A stretch of 64,000 nt of DNA from Cellulomonas sp. 73-92 (GCF_001898175.1 NZ_MKTH01000020.1:68884-132883); one strand, 5' to 3'. Shown: positions 43,883 to 52,811, counted from the stretch's first letter. A program made the numbers and translations. The notes: generated from the letters alone by a model not told the origin.

Positions 43883-44146
43883 GTGACCCCGCCCGCGACG
43901 CCTCGTGTCGTCCTCTACGGCCGTGCCGGCTGCCACCTCTGCGACGAGGCGCGGGCCGTCGTGGCACGCGTCTGCGACGAGGTCGGCGTGCCGTGGGCCG
44001 AGGTCGACGTCGACGACCCGCCGGCGCCCGGCGCGCCGGACCTGTTCGACGCCTACGGCGAGCGCGTGCCCGTCGTCGCGGTGGACGGCGTCGACGTGGC
44101 GCAGTGGCAGGTCTCCGAACGGCTGCTGCGCGCCGCGCTCGCCTGA
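43883..44146 (+). CDS. Glutaredoxin-like protein
   Basis: An 87-residue thioredoxin-fold protein with a C17-x2-C20 active site (GCHLC) and the cis-proline in RVPVVAVDG. This form is the glutaredoxin-like family found directly upstream of rex in many actinobacteria. TACCGT ends six bases before GTG 43883, so the transcript is probably leaderless. It is likely involved in thiol redox balance, in line with the redox sensor gene that follows. Confidence 0.9.
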   Translation: MTPPATPRVVLYGRAGCHLCDEARAVVARVCDEVGVPWAEVDVDDPPAPGAPDLFDAYGERVPVVAVDGVDVAQWQVSERLLRAALA

Positions 44147-44209
44147 GGGCCCGCCGGACCCGTAGCGTGAGGCCAGGTGCCTGGACGGGCCCCGGAGAGG
44201 TGGTGCGAC

Positions 44210-44872
44210 GTGACGACCGCGAGTGCGGAGGGTGCCCGGGAGCGCCTGCCGCGAGCATCGGTCGCGCGGCTGCCCGCCTACCTCCTCGCCCTCGACGGCC
44301 TGTGGTCGGAGGGCACGAAGCTGACGTCGTCGCACGAGCTCGCGGCCCGCTCCGGCGTCAGCCCCGAGCAGCTGCGCAAGGACCTGTCGTTCCTCGGCTC
44401 CTACGGGCGGCGCGGCGTCGGCTACGACGTCGCCCAGCTGCGGGGGCACATCGGCTCGGTGCTCGGCCTGGAGGAGCCGAACCGCGTCGTGATCGTCGGC
44501 GTGGGGCACCTGGGGCACGCGCTCGCGGCGTACGGCGGGTTCGCGGAGCGCGGGTTCTCCATCGTCGGGCTGGTGGACGACGACCCCGCGGTCGTCGGGA
44601 CGACGGTCGCCGGGCTCGTCGTGCGGCCGGTGGCGGAGCTCGCGGACGTCGTGGCGTCCGGCGGCGCGACGATCGGCGTCATCGCGACGCCGGCGGCGGT
44701 GGCCCAGCAGGTGGCCGACGCGCTGGCGGCCGCCGGGGTGCACGGCATCCTGACGTTCGCGCCGCAGACCCTGCAGACGCCCGACGGCGTCCAGGTGCGC
44801 GCCGTCGACCTCGCCTCGGAGCTGCAGCTGCTGGCGTTCCACGGACGGCACCGCGAGCACGCGAAGGCGTAG
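44210..44872 (+). CDS. rex: Redox-sensing transcriptional repressor Rex
   Basis: A 220-residue repressor that leaves DNA when the NADH/NAD+ ratio rises and so controls respiratory and fermentative genes. The N-terminal winged helix has the family phrase LRKDLSFLGSYGRRGVGYDV, and the Rossmann domain has VGVGHLGHALA. GTG 44210 follows ggagaggtggtgcgac; an upstream GTG at 44177 is less likely. TAGCGT at 44163-44168 is a candidate -10. I see no perfect Rex operator (TTGTGA-N6-TCACAA) in the window. Confidence 0.95.
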   Translation: MTTASAEGARERLPRASVARLPAYLLALDGLWSEGTKLTSSHELAARSGVSPEQLRKDLSFLGSYGRRGVGYDVAQLRGHIGSVLGLEEPNRVVIVGVGHLGHALAAYGGFAERGFSIVGLVDDDPAVVGTTVAGLVVRPVAELADVVASGGATIGVIATPAAVAQQVADALAAAGVHGILTFAPQTLQTPDGVQVRAVDLASELQLLAFHGRHREHAKA

Positions 44873-44885
44873 CTAGGCTCACGCG

Positions 44886-45503
44886 GTGGGCCACTACCTG
44901 TCGTTCCTGGCGTTCGCGCTGGCGCTGGCGCTCGTGCCGGGACCCGACATGCTGCTGACGATGCGCAGCACGGTCGTCGGGGGACGGCGGCGCGGGCTCT
45001 GGACGCTTCTCGGCATCGGCGTCGCCAACGTGGTGCAGGGCGTGCTGGCGGGCTCCGGGCTCGGGGCGGTCATCCACGCGTCGCAGCCGGCGTTCGAGGC
45101 GATCCGCTGGGCGGGCGTCGCGTACCTGGTCTACCTGGGTGTCCGGGCGCTCATGGCGGCCGCCCGGCACGACGAGGCGGCCGAGGCCGCCGAGGCCGTC
45201 ACCGGCGGCCGGCGATGGTCGGCGGCGCGGACGGGCTTCCTGTGCAACATCACGAACCCGAAGGTGCTCGCCTTCAACCTGGCGGTGCTGCCGCAGTTCG
45301 TCGGGCCGCACGCGGCGCTGCCGCAGCTGATGCTCTACGCCCTGACCCTCACCGCGGTCGGGGTGACGGTGCTGCTCGTCGTCGTGGCGGCGGCCGGTGC
45401 CGCCCGGCGCGTCCTCACGTCCCGGAGTGCGCGCCGCCGGCTGGAGGGTGCCGCGGGCCTCGTCTTCCTCGGGTTCGCCACCGGGCTGGCGGCGGAGCAC
45501 TGA
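44886..45503 (+). CDS. LysE/RhtB-family amino acid exporter
   Basis: A 205-residue membrane protein with six predicted helices. The family signature is at the N-terminus (VPGPDMLLTMRSTVVGGRRRG) and the NPKVLAFNLAVLPQFV stretch is in the middle. It probably exports an amino acid such as homoserine, threonine or lysine; the substrate is not known. TAGGCT ends six bases before GTG 44886, suggesting its own leaderless promoter even though it lies 13 bases from rex. Confidence 0.9.
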   Translation: MGHYLSFLAFALALALVPGPDMLLTMRSTVVGGRRRGLWTLLGIGVANVVQGVLAGSGLGAVIHASQPAFEAIRWAGVAYLVYLGVRALMAAARHDEAAEAAEAVTGGRRWSAARTGFLCNITNPKVLAFNLAVLPQFVGPHAALPQLMLYALTLTAVGVTVLLVVVAAAGAARRVLTSRSARRRLEGAAGLVFLGFATGLAAEH

Positions 45504-45509
45504 CGACGA

Positions 45510-45547
45510 CGGCCCGGCCCCGCGTGCTGGTGACGGGGACCGGGCCG
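45510..45547. terminator. Bidirectional terminator between LysE and YceI genes
   Basis: Long inverted repeat, cggcccggccccg at 45510-45522 and cggggaccgggccg at 45534-45547, with a single bulged base. It lies between two convergent genes and can serve both. Confidence 0.75.
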
Positions 45548-45561
45548 ACGAGCGGGCAGGC

Positions 45562-46128
45562 TCAGGCCTGCTTGACCGCCGCGACGTCGAGGTTGATGAC
45601 GACCTTGTCGGAGACGAGCACGCCGCCGGCCTCGAGCGCCACGTTCCAGGTCAGGCCGAAGTCCTTGCGCGACACCGTGAGGGTCGCCTCGGCGCCGGCC
45701 CGCGTGCCGCCCCACGGGTCGACGACCACGCCGTTGAACTCGGTGGCGAGCTCGACGGCCTTCGTGACGCCGTTGATCGTCAGGTCGCCCGCGATCGCGT
45801 AGGTGTTCTCGCCGGTCTGGCGCACGCCGGTGGAGACGAAGGTCCACGGCTGCGCGGTCTCGGCGTTGAAGAAGTCGGCGCTCTTGAGGTGGCCGTCGCG
45901 GGACTCGTTGCCCGTGGCGATCGTGGTCGGGTCGAGCGTCGCGGTCAGCGTGGAGCTCTCGAGCGTGTCACCGAGCACGAGCGCGCCCTCGGTGACCTTC
46001 ACGGTGCCGCGGACCTTGGTGACGCCGGCGTGGCGGGCGGTGAAGCTGGCTTCGGTGTGCGCGGTGTCGAGGGCCCAGGTGCCCGAGGTCAGGCCCTGGG
46101 GGAGGGCGGTCTGCGTGGTGGCGGTCAT
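45562..46128 (-). CDS. YceI-family lipid-binding-like protein
   Basis: A 188-residue protein of the YceI lipocalin-like fold, which can bind polyisoprenoid or similar lipids. Family features are the opening GTWALDTAHTEASFTARHAG, the DPTTIATGNESRDGHLKSADFF block and the central GDLTINGVTKAVEL strand. There is no signal peptide, so it is cytoplasmic here. ATG 46128 follows aatggagtcgac. It is divergent from a MarR gene, and a palindrome between them suggests repression by MarR. Confidence 0.9.
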   Translation of the reverse strand: MTATTQTALPQGLTSGTWALDTAHTEASFTARHAGVTKVRGTVKVTEGALVLGDTLESSTLTATLDPTTIATGNESRDGHLKSADFFNAETAQPWTFVSTGVRQTGENTYAIAGDLTINGVTKAVELATEFNGVVVDPWGGTRAGAEATLTVSRKDFGLTWNVALEAGGVLVSDKVVINLDVAAVKQA

Positions 46129-46157
46129 GTCGACTCCATTGGTTGAATCATCACGTA

Positions 46158-46179
46158 TGTAGTTCAACTTTCTACTACA
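46158..46179. promoter_or_regulatory. MarR-type operator between YceI and MarR genes
   Basis: A perfect inverted repeat, tgtagt (46158-46163) and actaca (46174-46179), separated by ten bases, lies 29 bases upstream of the YceI start. A second inverted repeat, gttgaa (46142-46147) and ttcaac (46163-46168), overlaps it. Such palindromes of about 20 bp are normal MarR-dimer sites. Confidence 0.6.
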
Positions 46180-46232
46180 CTGTTGCGCCGAGCGCAAGCG
46201 TTGGACACTGACGCGGCGCATGGAGGGGAGCG

Positions 46233-46802
46233 ATGAGGACGACAGGTACGGACATGGGCACGGCCGGCGCGAGCGCGACGAGCGCCGCCGGCACCGGGAC
46301 GACGAGCGGGGGCACCGTGGCGACGGCGCCGGTGCGCTGGCTGTCGGCGGACCAGCAGCGCGACTGGCGCGCCTTCCGCGACGGCACCGTGCTGCTGCTC
46401 GACGCCCTCGGCCGCGACCTCGAGGAGCGCTCCGGCCTCTCGCTGCACGAGTACGAGGTGATGGTCCGGCTGTCGGAGGCGCCCGGCCGCACGCTGCGGA
46501 TGTCGCAGCTCGCCACGGACATCGCGCACTCGCGCAGCCGCCTGACGCACACGATCTCGCGCATGGAGTCCGCCGGTCTGGTCGCGCGCGTCGCGTGCTC
46601 GGAGGACGCGCGAGGGGTCAACTGCGTGCTGACCGAGAAGGGCTGGGCCGCGCTCGTCGCGGCGGCGCCCGGGCACGTCGCGAGCGTGCGGGCGCACCTC
46701 GTCGACGTGCTGTCCGGCGAGCAGCTCGTCGCCCTCGGCGAGGCGATGGAGCAGGTGCGCGCGCACCTGCGGGGCGAGTGCCCGGCCGACGACGTGCACT
46801 GA
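46233..46802 (+). CDS. MarR-family transcriptional regulator
   Basis: A 189-residue regulator with an alanine/threonine-rich N-terminal tail and a MarR winged helix domain (LSLHEYEVMVRLSEAPGRTLRMS, then SRSRLTHTISRMESAGLVAR). ATG 46233 follows atggaggggagcg. It is divergent from the YceI gene and probably controls both. In many actinobacteria this MarR-YceI pair responds to oxidative or phenolic stress, which is not tested here. Confidence 0.92.
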   Translation: MRTTGTDMGTAGASATSAAGTGTTSGGTVATAPVRWLSADQQRDWRAFRDGTVLLLDALGRDLEERSGLSLHEYEVMVRLSEAPGRTLRMSQLATDIAHSRSRLTHTISRMESAGLVARVACSEDARGVNCVLTEKGWAALVAAAPGHVASVRAHLVDVLSGEQLVALGEAMEQVRAHLRGECPADDVH

Positions 46803-46825
46803 GGTTCGCCTGACACACTGGGCCC

Positions 46826-47482
46826 ATGGTCGCGACGACGGTCCACCTGCTGCGCCACGGCGAGGTGCACAACCCCACGGGGATCCTGTACGGGCGCATG
46901 CCCGGCTACCGGCTCTCCGCGCGCGGCGAGGCGATGGCCCGGACCGTGGCCGACCACCTGGCGGGACGCGCCGGCGCACCCCGCCGGGACGTCACCGTCG
47001 TCGTCGCCTCCCCGCTGGAGCGGGCGCAGCAGACCGCCGCCCCGGTCGGCGAGGCGTTCGGCCTGCCGGTCGGCAGCGACGCGCGGCTCATCGAGGCGGC
47101 CAACCACTTCGAGGGCATGAAGTTCGGCGTCGGCGACGGCTCCCTTCGGCACCCCGGCCACTGGCCGTACCTGCGCAACCCGTTCACGCCCTCGTGGGGC
47201 GAGCCGTACGCCGAGCAGGCCTCCCGGATGCTCGCGGCCGTCGCGGACGCGCGGGCCGCCGCGCGCGGGCACGAGGCGGTGCTCGTCTCGCACCAGCTGC
47301 CGATCTGGATCACGCGCCTGACGCTCGAGCACCGCCGGCTGTGGCACGACCCGCGCCGCCGGCAGTGCTCGCTGGGCTCCCTGACGTCGCTGCACTACGA
47401 CGACGACGAGCTCGTGGGGATCGGGTACACCGAGCCGGCCGCGGCGCTGCTCGCCGGCGCGTCCACGGTGCCGGGGGCGTGA
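46826..47482 (+). CDS. Histidine phosphatase family protein
   Basis: A 218-residue phosphoglycerate-mutase-like phosphatase. The catalytic RHG motif is at the N-terminus (LLRHGEVHNPTG) and the second histidine in VSHQLPIW. It sits just before the cytochrome c biogenesis genes and overlaps the first by one base (TGATG), an arrangement conserved in actinobacteria, though its link to that pathway is unclear. CACACT ends six bases before ATG 46826 and no ribosome binding site is seen. Confidence 0.9.
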   Translation: MVATTVHLLRHGEVHNPTGILYGRMPGYRLSARGEAMARTVADHLAGRAGAPRRDVTVVVASPLERAQQTAAPVGEAFGLPVGSDARLIEAANHFEGMKFGVGDGSLRHPGHWPYLRNPFTPSWGEPYAEQASRMLAAVADARAAARGHEAVLVSHQLPIWITRLTLEHRRLWHDPRRRQCSLGSLTSLHYDDDELVGIGYTEPAAALLAGASTVPGA

Positions 47483-48114
47483 TGGGCCGGTCACGGCGTC
47501 CGTTCGTCGCCGGCGCCCTCGCCGGGCTCGTCGCGCTGCTCGCCGCCTGCTCCACGACGCCCGCCGGGCCGACCGCGACGAGCAGCACGGACACGGGCTA
47601 CACCTCGGCGGACGGGACGACGAAGACCTGGCCGGTCGGCCGGCGGACCGGTCCCGTCGCGCTGGCGGGCAAGGACGCGGACGGCACCACCCGTGACGTC
47701 ACGGCCTGGCGCGGCGACGTGGTGCTCGTCAACACGTGGTACGCCGCGTGCCCGCCGTGCCGGGCCGAGGCGCCGGACCTCGTCGCCATCGCGAACGACG
47801 ACGCGCCGCGCGGCCTGCACGTCATCGGCGTCAACTCGACCGACGCCGCCGGCACCGCGGCCGCGTTCGCGCGGCAGTTCTCCGTGCCCTACCCGACGAT
47901 CATCGACAGCGACGGCTCGGCGATCGCGGCGCTCCAGGGCGTCGTGCCGGTGAACGCGGTGCCGACGACGGTGCTGCTCGACCGGCAGGGCCGCGTCGCC
48001 GCCCGCATCCTCGGCCGGGTGGACCCCTCGACCGTGCGCTCGATCGTCGACCAGCTGCTCGCCGAGGGCGGCGCCCCGAGCGCGTCGCCGACCCCGAGCG
48101 CGGGCACGCCGTGA
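47482..48114 (+). CDS. resA: Thiol-disulfide lipoprotein, ResA/TlpA-like
   Basis: A 210-residue thioredoxin-fold lipoprotein (lipobox LLAAC) with a C90-P-P-C93 active site in WYAACPPCRAEAP and a cis-proline near NAVPTTVLL. In System II cytochrome c biogenesis it keeps the haem-binding cysteines of apocytochrome c reduced outside the membrane, with electrons from CcdA. The serine/proline tail is disordered. It overlaps its neighbours on both sides. Confidence 0.93.
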   Translation: MGRSRRPFVAGALAGLVALLAACSTTPAGPTATSSTDTGYTSADGTTKTWPVGRRTGPVALAGKDADGTTRDVTAWRGDVVLVNTWYAACPPCRAEAPDLVAIANDDAPRGLHVIGVNSTDAAGTAAAFARQFSVPYPTIIDSDGSAIAALQGVVPVNAVPTTVLLDRQGRVAARILGRVDPSTVRSIVDQLLAEGGAPSASPTPSAGTP

Positions 48115-48881
48115 CGCCCTTCGACGCGGGCGACGCCTTCGGCCGTGCCGTCGCCGGCGGCTCCCTGGCGCTCGCCGTCCCGGTGGCGTTGCTCGCCGGG
48201 ATCGTCTCGTTCGCCTCGCCGTGCGTGCTGCCCCTGGTCCCGGGGTACGTCGGCTTCGTCGGCGGCTCGCTCGGCGCGGAGGCGGGCGCGGCGCGGCGGG
48301 GGCGTGTGCTGGCGGGCGTCGGCCTCTTCGTCCTCGGCTTCGCCGTGGTGTTCGTCGCGTTCGGTGCGGTGGCCGGCGGGGTCGGGGCGTGGCTGGCCCG
48401 CTGGCAGGACCCGGTGCAGCGCATCCTCGGCGTGCTGGTCGTCCTGCTCGGGCTGGCGTTCGCCGGGCTGGTGCCGTTCCTGCAGAACGAGCGCAAGGTG
48501 CACCTGGCGCCGCGCGCCGGGCTGTGGGGCGCGCCCGTGCTCGGGCTGACGTTCGGCCTCGGCTGGACGCCGTGCATCGGGCCAACGCTCGCCGCGATCC
48601 TCGCGCTGTCCCTCGGCGGCGGCTCGGCCGGGCGCGGCGCGCTGCTGGCGGCCGTGTTCTGCCTCGGCCTCGGGCTGCCGTTCCTGCTCGTCGCCCTCGG
48701 CCTCGAGCGCTCGCGCCGCCTCACCCGCTGGCTGACCCGGCACCGCCTCGGCGTGCTGCGGGTCGGCGGCGGCCTGCTCGTCGTGCTCGGCCTCGCCCTG
48801 GTCACGGGCGTGTGGGGGCACTGGGCCGCGTGGCTGCAGGGCCTGCTGACCGGCGCCGACCCGTTCGTGCCGGTGGTGTGA
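48111..48881 (+). CDS. ccdA: Cytochrome c biogenesis thiol carrier CcdA
   Basis: A 256-residue membrane protein with six helices. Two conserved cysteines lie in helices 1 and 4: FASPCVLPLVPGYVGF and GWTPCIGPTLAAIL. It passes electrons from cytoplasmic thioredoxin across the membrane to ResA. GTG 48111 overlaps the resA stop as GTGA. It is followed after one base by resB. Confidence 0.95.
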   Translation: MTPFDAGDAFGRAVAGGSLALAVPVALLAGIVSFASPCVLPLVPGYVGFVGGSLGAEAGAARRGRVLAGVGLFVLGFAVVFVAFGAVAGGVGAWLARWQDPVQRILGVLVVLLGLAFAGLVPFLQNERKVHLAPRAGLWGAPVLGLTFGLGWTPCIGPTLAAILALSLGGGSAGRGALLAAVFCLGLGLPFLLVALGLERSRRLTRWLTRHRLGVLRVGGGLLVVLGLALVTGVWGHWAAWLQGLLTGADPFVPVV

Positions 48882-48882
48882 G

Positions 48883-50553
48883 ATGAGCGGCTACCGCCCC
48901 GAGGGGCTCGACGACACCTTCACCGCCACCGCCTCGTCGGACGACGGGCGGCCGGTCGCCGTGCCCGCGATCGGCGTCGTCGGCTGGCTGCGCTGGGCCT
49001 GGCGGCAGCTGACGAGCATGCGCGTGGCGCTCCTGCTGCTCGTGCTGCTCGCGGTGGCGGCGGTGCCGGGGACGATGTTCCCGCAGCGCGGCCAGGACCC
49101 GGCCAAGGTGTCGGCCTACATCACCGCGCACGGCGCACTCGGCACGTGGCTGGACCGGCTCGGGTTCTTCGGCGTGTACACGTCGGCGTGGTTCAGCGCG
49201 ATCTACCTGCTGCTGTTCGTCTCGCTCGTCGGCTGCATCCTGCCGCGGACCAAGCACCACTGGGCCGCGATGCGCGCGCGGCCGCCGCGGACGCCGCGGC
49301 GGTTCGGCCGGTTCCCGGCGCAGGCCTCCGTCACGGTGCAGGGCGAGCCCGAGGCCCTCGTCCGGCGCACGGCCGCCCTGCTGGGGCGGGGCCGGCGGTA
49401 CCGCGTCGACGTGCACGACGAGGGTGACGGCACGTGGTCGGTGTCGGCGGAGCGCGGCTACCTGCGTGAGACCGGCAACCTCCTGTTCCACCTGGCGCTC
49501 GTCGGGCTGCTCGTCGCGGTCGCCTACGGGCAGCTGCTGCACTACCGCGCGCAGGTGATCGTCGTGGCCGGCGACGGCTTCGCCAACTCCGAGACGTCGT
49601 TCGACACCTTCGAGCACGGGCGCGCGTTCGACGCCGCCAAGCTCGAGCCGTTCACGCTGCGGCTCGACGACTTCGAGTCCCGGTTCGACGCGGCGACGCT
49701 GGCGGCCCGCGACTTCACCGCGCACGTCACCGTGACCGAGCCCGGCGCGGCACCCGTGGCGCGGACCATCAAGGTCAACCACCCGCTCGACGTCGGCGGG
49801 ACGCAGGTGTACCTCCAGGGCAACGGGTACGCGCCCCAGGTGACGGTCAAGGACGCGGCGGGCCAGGTCGCGTTCTCCGGCCCGGTGCCGTTCCTGCCGC
49901 AGGACCAGGTGTACACGTCGCGCGGCGTGGTCAAGGTGCCGGACGTGTCCGGCGGTCAGCCGCAGATCGGGCTGCTCGGCTTCCTGCTGCCCACGGCGGC
50001 GCAGATGGGCCCCGACCAGTGGGTGTCGACGAACCCGGAGCCGACCTCCCCGCTGCTCGTCCTCTCGGTGTGGTCCGGGAACCTCGGGCTGGACACCGGC
50101 GTGCCGCAGAACGTGTACCAGCTGGACGAGAAGGGCCTCACCGAGGCCAAGGACGCGTCCGGCAAGCCGGTGACGCTGGACCTCCGGCCCGGGGACACCG
50201 TGACCCTGCCGAACGGCCTCGGCACGCTGACGTTCGACGGGATGCGCCGGTTCGCCGCCTTCGACCTCCGCAAGGACCCGGCCCTCGGCTGGCTGCTGGC
50301 GTTCGCGCTGACCGCGCTGGCGGGGCTGGCGACCTCGCTGTTCGTACCGCGTCGGCGGCTGTGGGTCCGGGCGTCGACCTCGCGCGGCAACCAGGACGAA
50401 GGTCCTACTACAGTGGTGACCGCCGCGGGGCTGGCCCGGGGCGACGACGTCGGGCTCGCGCCCGAGCTGGGCCGTGTGCTCGAGGCCGTCCTCGGGTCCC
50501 CGGTGCCGGTCACGGGCCGCGCCCCGGTCGAGGACGACTCGGGAGGGGACTAG
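48883..50553 (+). CDS. resB: Cytochrome c biogenesis protein ResB
   Basis: A 556-residue protein with three N-terminal membrane helices, a large extracytoplasmic domain (about residues 210-460) and a last helix near the C-terminus. The phrase LTSMRVALLLLVLLAVAAVPG is typical of the family. ResB and CcsA form the haem-handling synthetase of System II. ATG 48883 is one base after the ccdA stop. Confidence 0.95.
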   Translation: MSGYRPEGLDDTFTATASSDDGRPVAVPAIGVVGWLRWAWRQLTSMRVALLLLVLLAVAAVPGTMFPQRGQDPAKVSAYITAHGALGTWLDRLGFFGVYTSAWFSAIYLLLFVSLVGCILPRTKHHWAAMRARPPRTPRRFGRFPAQASVTVQGEPEALVRRTAALLGRGRRYRVDVHDEGDGTWSVSAERGYLRETGNLLFHLALVGLLVAVAYGQLLHYRAQVIVVAGDGFANSETSFDTFEHGRAFDAAKLEPFTLRLDDFESRFDAATLAARDFTAHVTVTEPGAAPVARTIKVNHPLDVGGTQVYLQGNGYAPQVTVKDAAGQVAFSGPVPFLPQDQVYTSRGVVKVPDVSGGQPQIGLLGFLLPTAAQMGPDQWVSTNPEPTSPLLVLSVWSGNLGLDTGVPQNVYQLDEKGLTEAKDASGKPVTLDLRPGDTVTLPNGLGTLTFDGMRRFAAFDLRKDPALGWLLAFALTALAGLATSLFVPRRRLWVRASTSRGNQDEGPTTVVTAAGLARGDDVGLAPELGRVLEAVLGSPVPVTGRAPVEDDSGGD

Positions 50554-50555
50554 TC

Positions 50556-51701
50556 ATGCCGGTGGGCGACCTGTCGACCCTGTTCGTGTGGGCTGCGGCG
50601 ACGGCGTTCACCGTCGCGCTGTTCGGCTACTCCGTCGCCCTCGCGCGCATCGCCGACGCGGCGGCACGCCCCCGCCAGGCCGCCCGTACCGCCAAGGTCG
50701 CCGCCGCGACCGCGGCGAAGACGGCGAACCGCCAGCGCGTCCCGGCGCTCGCAGGCGCGGGTGCGTCGTCGTCGTACGCCTCGGCGCTGCCCCCGACGCC
50801 CACGGACGTCGAGCCCGCCGCCGGCGCGGCGTCCGCGCCGGTGGCCACGGCCGCCCGTCCGGCAGGCACCGGCCGCGGGAGCGGCGCCAAGGCCGAGGGC
50901 ATCGCCCGCTCGACGCACTGGCTCGGGATCGCCCTGCTCGTCATCGGGATCGTGCTGCGGGGTGTCGCCGCCGGACGCTGGCCCACCGCGAACATGTACG
51001 AGTTCAGCCTCGTCGGCGTGCTCGTCGCCACCTCGGTGCTGGCCGTGGTCCAGCGTCGCCGAATCATCGCCTTCGTCGGCGTCGTCGTCACCGCGATCGC
51101 GGTGCTCGCGCTGGTGCTGGCGCTCAACGCGTTCTTCGTGCGGGCCGACGCGGTTCAGCCGGCGCTGCAGAGCTACTGGCTGGTGATCCACGTCGGCGTC
51201 GCGATCTCCGCGACGGGCGTGTTCACGGTCGCCCTCGGCACGAGCGTCACGCAGCTGCTCTCGGCGGCGCGGGCGGAGAACCGCTCGCGGCTGGCCACCC
51301 CCTGGGGCCGGGCCGACGCGCTGCGTCGGCCGCTCGTCGGCTGGCGCGTCACCGGGCCGCGGTTCGCGTGGCTCAAGCAGGTGCCGGATGCGCTCCACCT
51401 GGAGGCGCTGAGCTTCCGGCTCAACGCGGTCGGCTTCGTGCTGTGGACGTTCACCCTCATCGCCGGCTCCATCTGGGCCGAGCACGCCTGGGGCCGGTAC
51501 TGGAACTGGGACCCCAAGGAGGTCGGCACGTTCGTGGTGTGGGTGGTCTACGCGGCCTACCTGCACGCCCGGACCACGCGCGGCTGGAGCGGGCGGCGGG
51601 CCGCCTACCTCGTCTTCGCCGGGTACGCCGCGGTGCTCGCCAACTTCACGGTGGTCAACCTGTTCGTCGCCGGCCTGCACTCGTACTCCGGCCTGCGCTG
51701 A
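50556..51701 (+). CDS. ccsA: Cytochrome c biogenesis protein CcsA (ResC)
   Basis: A 381-residue membrane protein with about eight helices. The haem-binding WWD domain is seen as WGRYWNWDPKEVGTFVVW, and conserved histidines flank it. An alanine-rich hydrophilic loop of about 75 residues after the first helix is characteristic of actinobacterial versions. ATG 50556 follows gggagggg and lies two bases after resB. With ResA, CcdA and ResB it completes System II. Confidence 0.95.
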   Translation: MPVGDLSTLFVWAAATAFTVALFGYSVALARIADAAARPRQAARTAKVAAATAAKTANRQRVPALAGAGASSSYASALPPTPTDVEPAAGAASAPVATAARPAGTGRGSGAKAEGIARSTHWLGIALLVIGIVLRGVAAGRWPTANMYEFSLVGVLVATSVLAVVQRRRIIAFVGVVVTAIAVLALVLALNAFFVRADAVQPALQSYWLVIHVGVAISATGVFTVALGTSVTQLLSAARAENRSRLATPWGRADALRRPLVGWRVTGPRFAWLKQVPDALHLEALSFRLNAVGFVLWTFTLIAGSIWAEHAWGRYWNWDPKEVGTFVVWVVYAAYLHARTTRGWSGRRAAYLVFAGYAAVLANFTVVNLFVAGLHSYSGLR

Positions 51702-51718
51702 CCCCCTAGCCTGGAGCC

Positions 51719-52042
51719 GTGCCGCTCCTCGTCTACTCGGTCCTGCGGCTGGCGCTGTTCGGGGCCTGCTGGGTGGCGCTGCTGCTGGTCGGCTTCGTCA
51801 ACCCGTGGGTAGCCGCGGTCATCGCCGCACTCATCGCGTGGGGGCTCAGCTACGTGGCGCTACGAGGACCCCGCGACGCCGCCGCGCGGTGGCTCGCGGA
51901 CAAGGACGCGAAGCGGAAGGGCACCACCCAGCTGTCCGCGCGGGCGCGCCGGGACGCGGCCGACGAGGACGCGCTCCTCGCGTCGCAGGACGAGGACGTG
52001 CCCGACGACGCGCCCGGCGACGACGAGGACCGGCAGGCCTAG
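51719..52042 (+). CDS. DUF4229 membrane protein
   Basis: A 107-residue protein with two N-terminal membrane helices (residues 3-26 and 28-48) and an acidic, disordered tail. It matches the actinobacterial DUF4229 family, commonly beside ccs and menaquinone genes. Its function is unknown. TAGCCT ends six bases before GTG 51719, so it has its own leaderless-type start. Confidence 0.85.
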   Translation: MPLLVYSVLRLALFGACWVALLLVGFVNPWVAAVIAALIAWGLSYVALRGPRDAAARWLADKDAKRKGTTQLSARARRDAADEDALLASQDEDVPDDAPGDDEDRQA

Positions 52043-52045
52043 CGC

Positions 52046-52762
52046 ATGCTCGAGCGCGACCTCTACGCGCCGGTCAAGGCCCTGCTCGAGGAGCGCGGCT
52101 ACGCGGTGCAGGCCGAGGTCGCCAGCTGTGACGCGGTCGCCGTGCGCGGTGACGAGTGCTGCGCCGTCGAGCTGAAGCTGCGGCTGAACCTCGAGGTCAT
52201 CGTGCAGGCGGCCGCCCGGCAGCGGTTCGCCGACGCCGTCTACGTCGCGATCCCGGCCCCCGGCCGCGCCTACTACACGGCGCGCTTCCGGGACGTCTGC
52301 CGCGTGCTGCGCCGCCTCGACGTCGGGCTGATCACGGTGCGGGCCGGCGGCGCGAGGGTCGACTTCGAGGCGCGAGCCCACGGCGTGCGGCGCAACGCGC
52401 GGCTGCGACGGGAGGCGCTCGCGGAGTTCGTCGCGCGCCGGACCGACCACAACGTCGGCGGTGTCGCCCGCGTGCCGCTCATGACGGCCTACCGCGAGCG
52501 CGCGCTGACGGTCGCCGCGTTGCTGCGCACCGGCCCGGCCACGGCCGCCGGCCTGCGGGCGCTCGCGGCGCCCGACGACACGTACGCGATCCTCTACCGC
52601 AACCCGTACGGCTGGTTCACGCGGCTCGGGGCCGGGCGGTACGAGCTGAGCGCCCTGGGCCTGACCGCGCTCGACACCTATGCCGGCCTCCTGCCGACGC
52701 TCCTGCCGACCCTCCCGCCGGCGGCGCCGATGCCAACCGAGCCGGCACCGACCGTCGACTGA
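52046..52762 (+). CDS. DUF2161-type putative PD-(D/E)XK nuclease-like protein
   Basis: A 238-residue protein. Its N-terminus has a short beta-alpha unit with the sequence CAVELKLRLN, which fits the E-x-K half of a PD-(D/E)XK nuclease core, and resembles DUF2161 proteins predicted to be phosphodiesterases. The C-terminal third has a winged-helix look (TAAGLRALAAPDDTYAILYRNPYGWF). ATG is three bases after the DUF4229 stop, so the genes are co-transcribed. Its presence among respiratory genes is not explained. Confidence 0.75.
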   Translation: MLERDLYAPVKALLEERGYAVQAEVASCDAVAVRGDECCAVELKLRLNLEVIVQAAARQRFADAVYVAIPAPGRAYYTARFRDVCRVLRRLDVGLITVRAGGARVDFEARAHGVRRNARLRREALAEFVARRTDHNVGGVARVPLMTAYRERALTVAALLRTGPATAAGLRALAAPDDTYAILYRNPYGWFTRLGAGRYELSALGLTALDTYAGLLPTLLPTLPPAAPMPTEPAPTVD

Positions 52763-52811
52763 GCCGGGCGCCGCCGGCGGCGTGCCCGTCCGGGCTCGGC
52801 CCGGCCGGGTC

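Noticed and set aside
44150..44210. A Rex operator upstream of rex
   Set aside because: No sequence close to TTGTGA-N6-TCACAA is present here.
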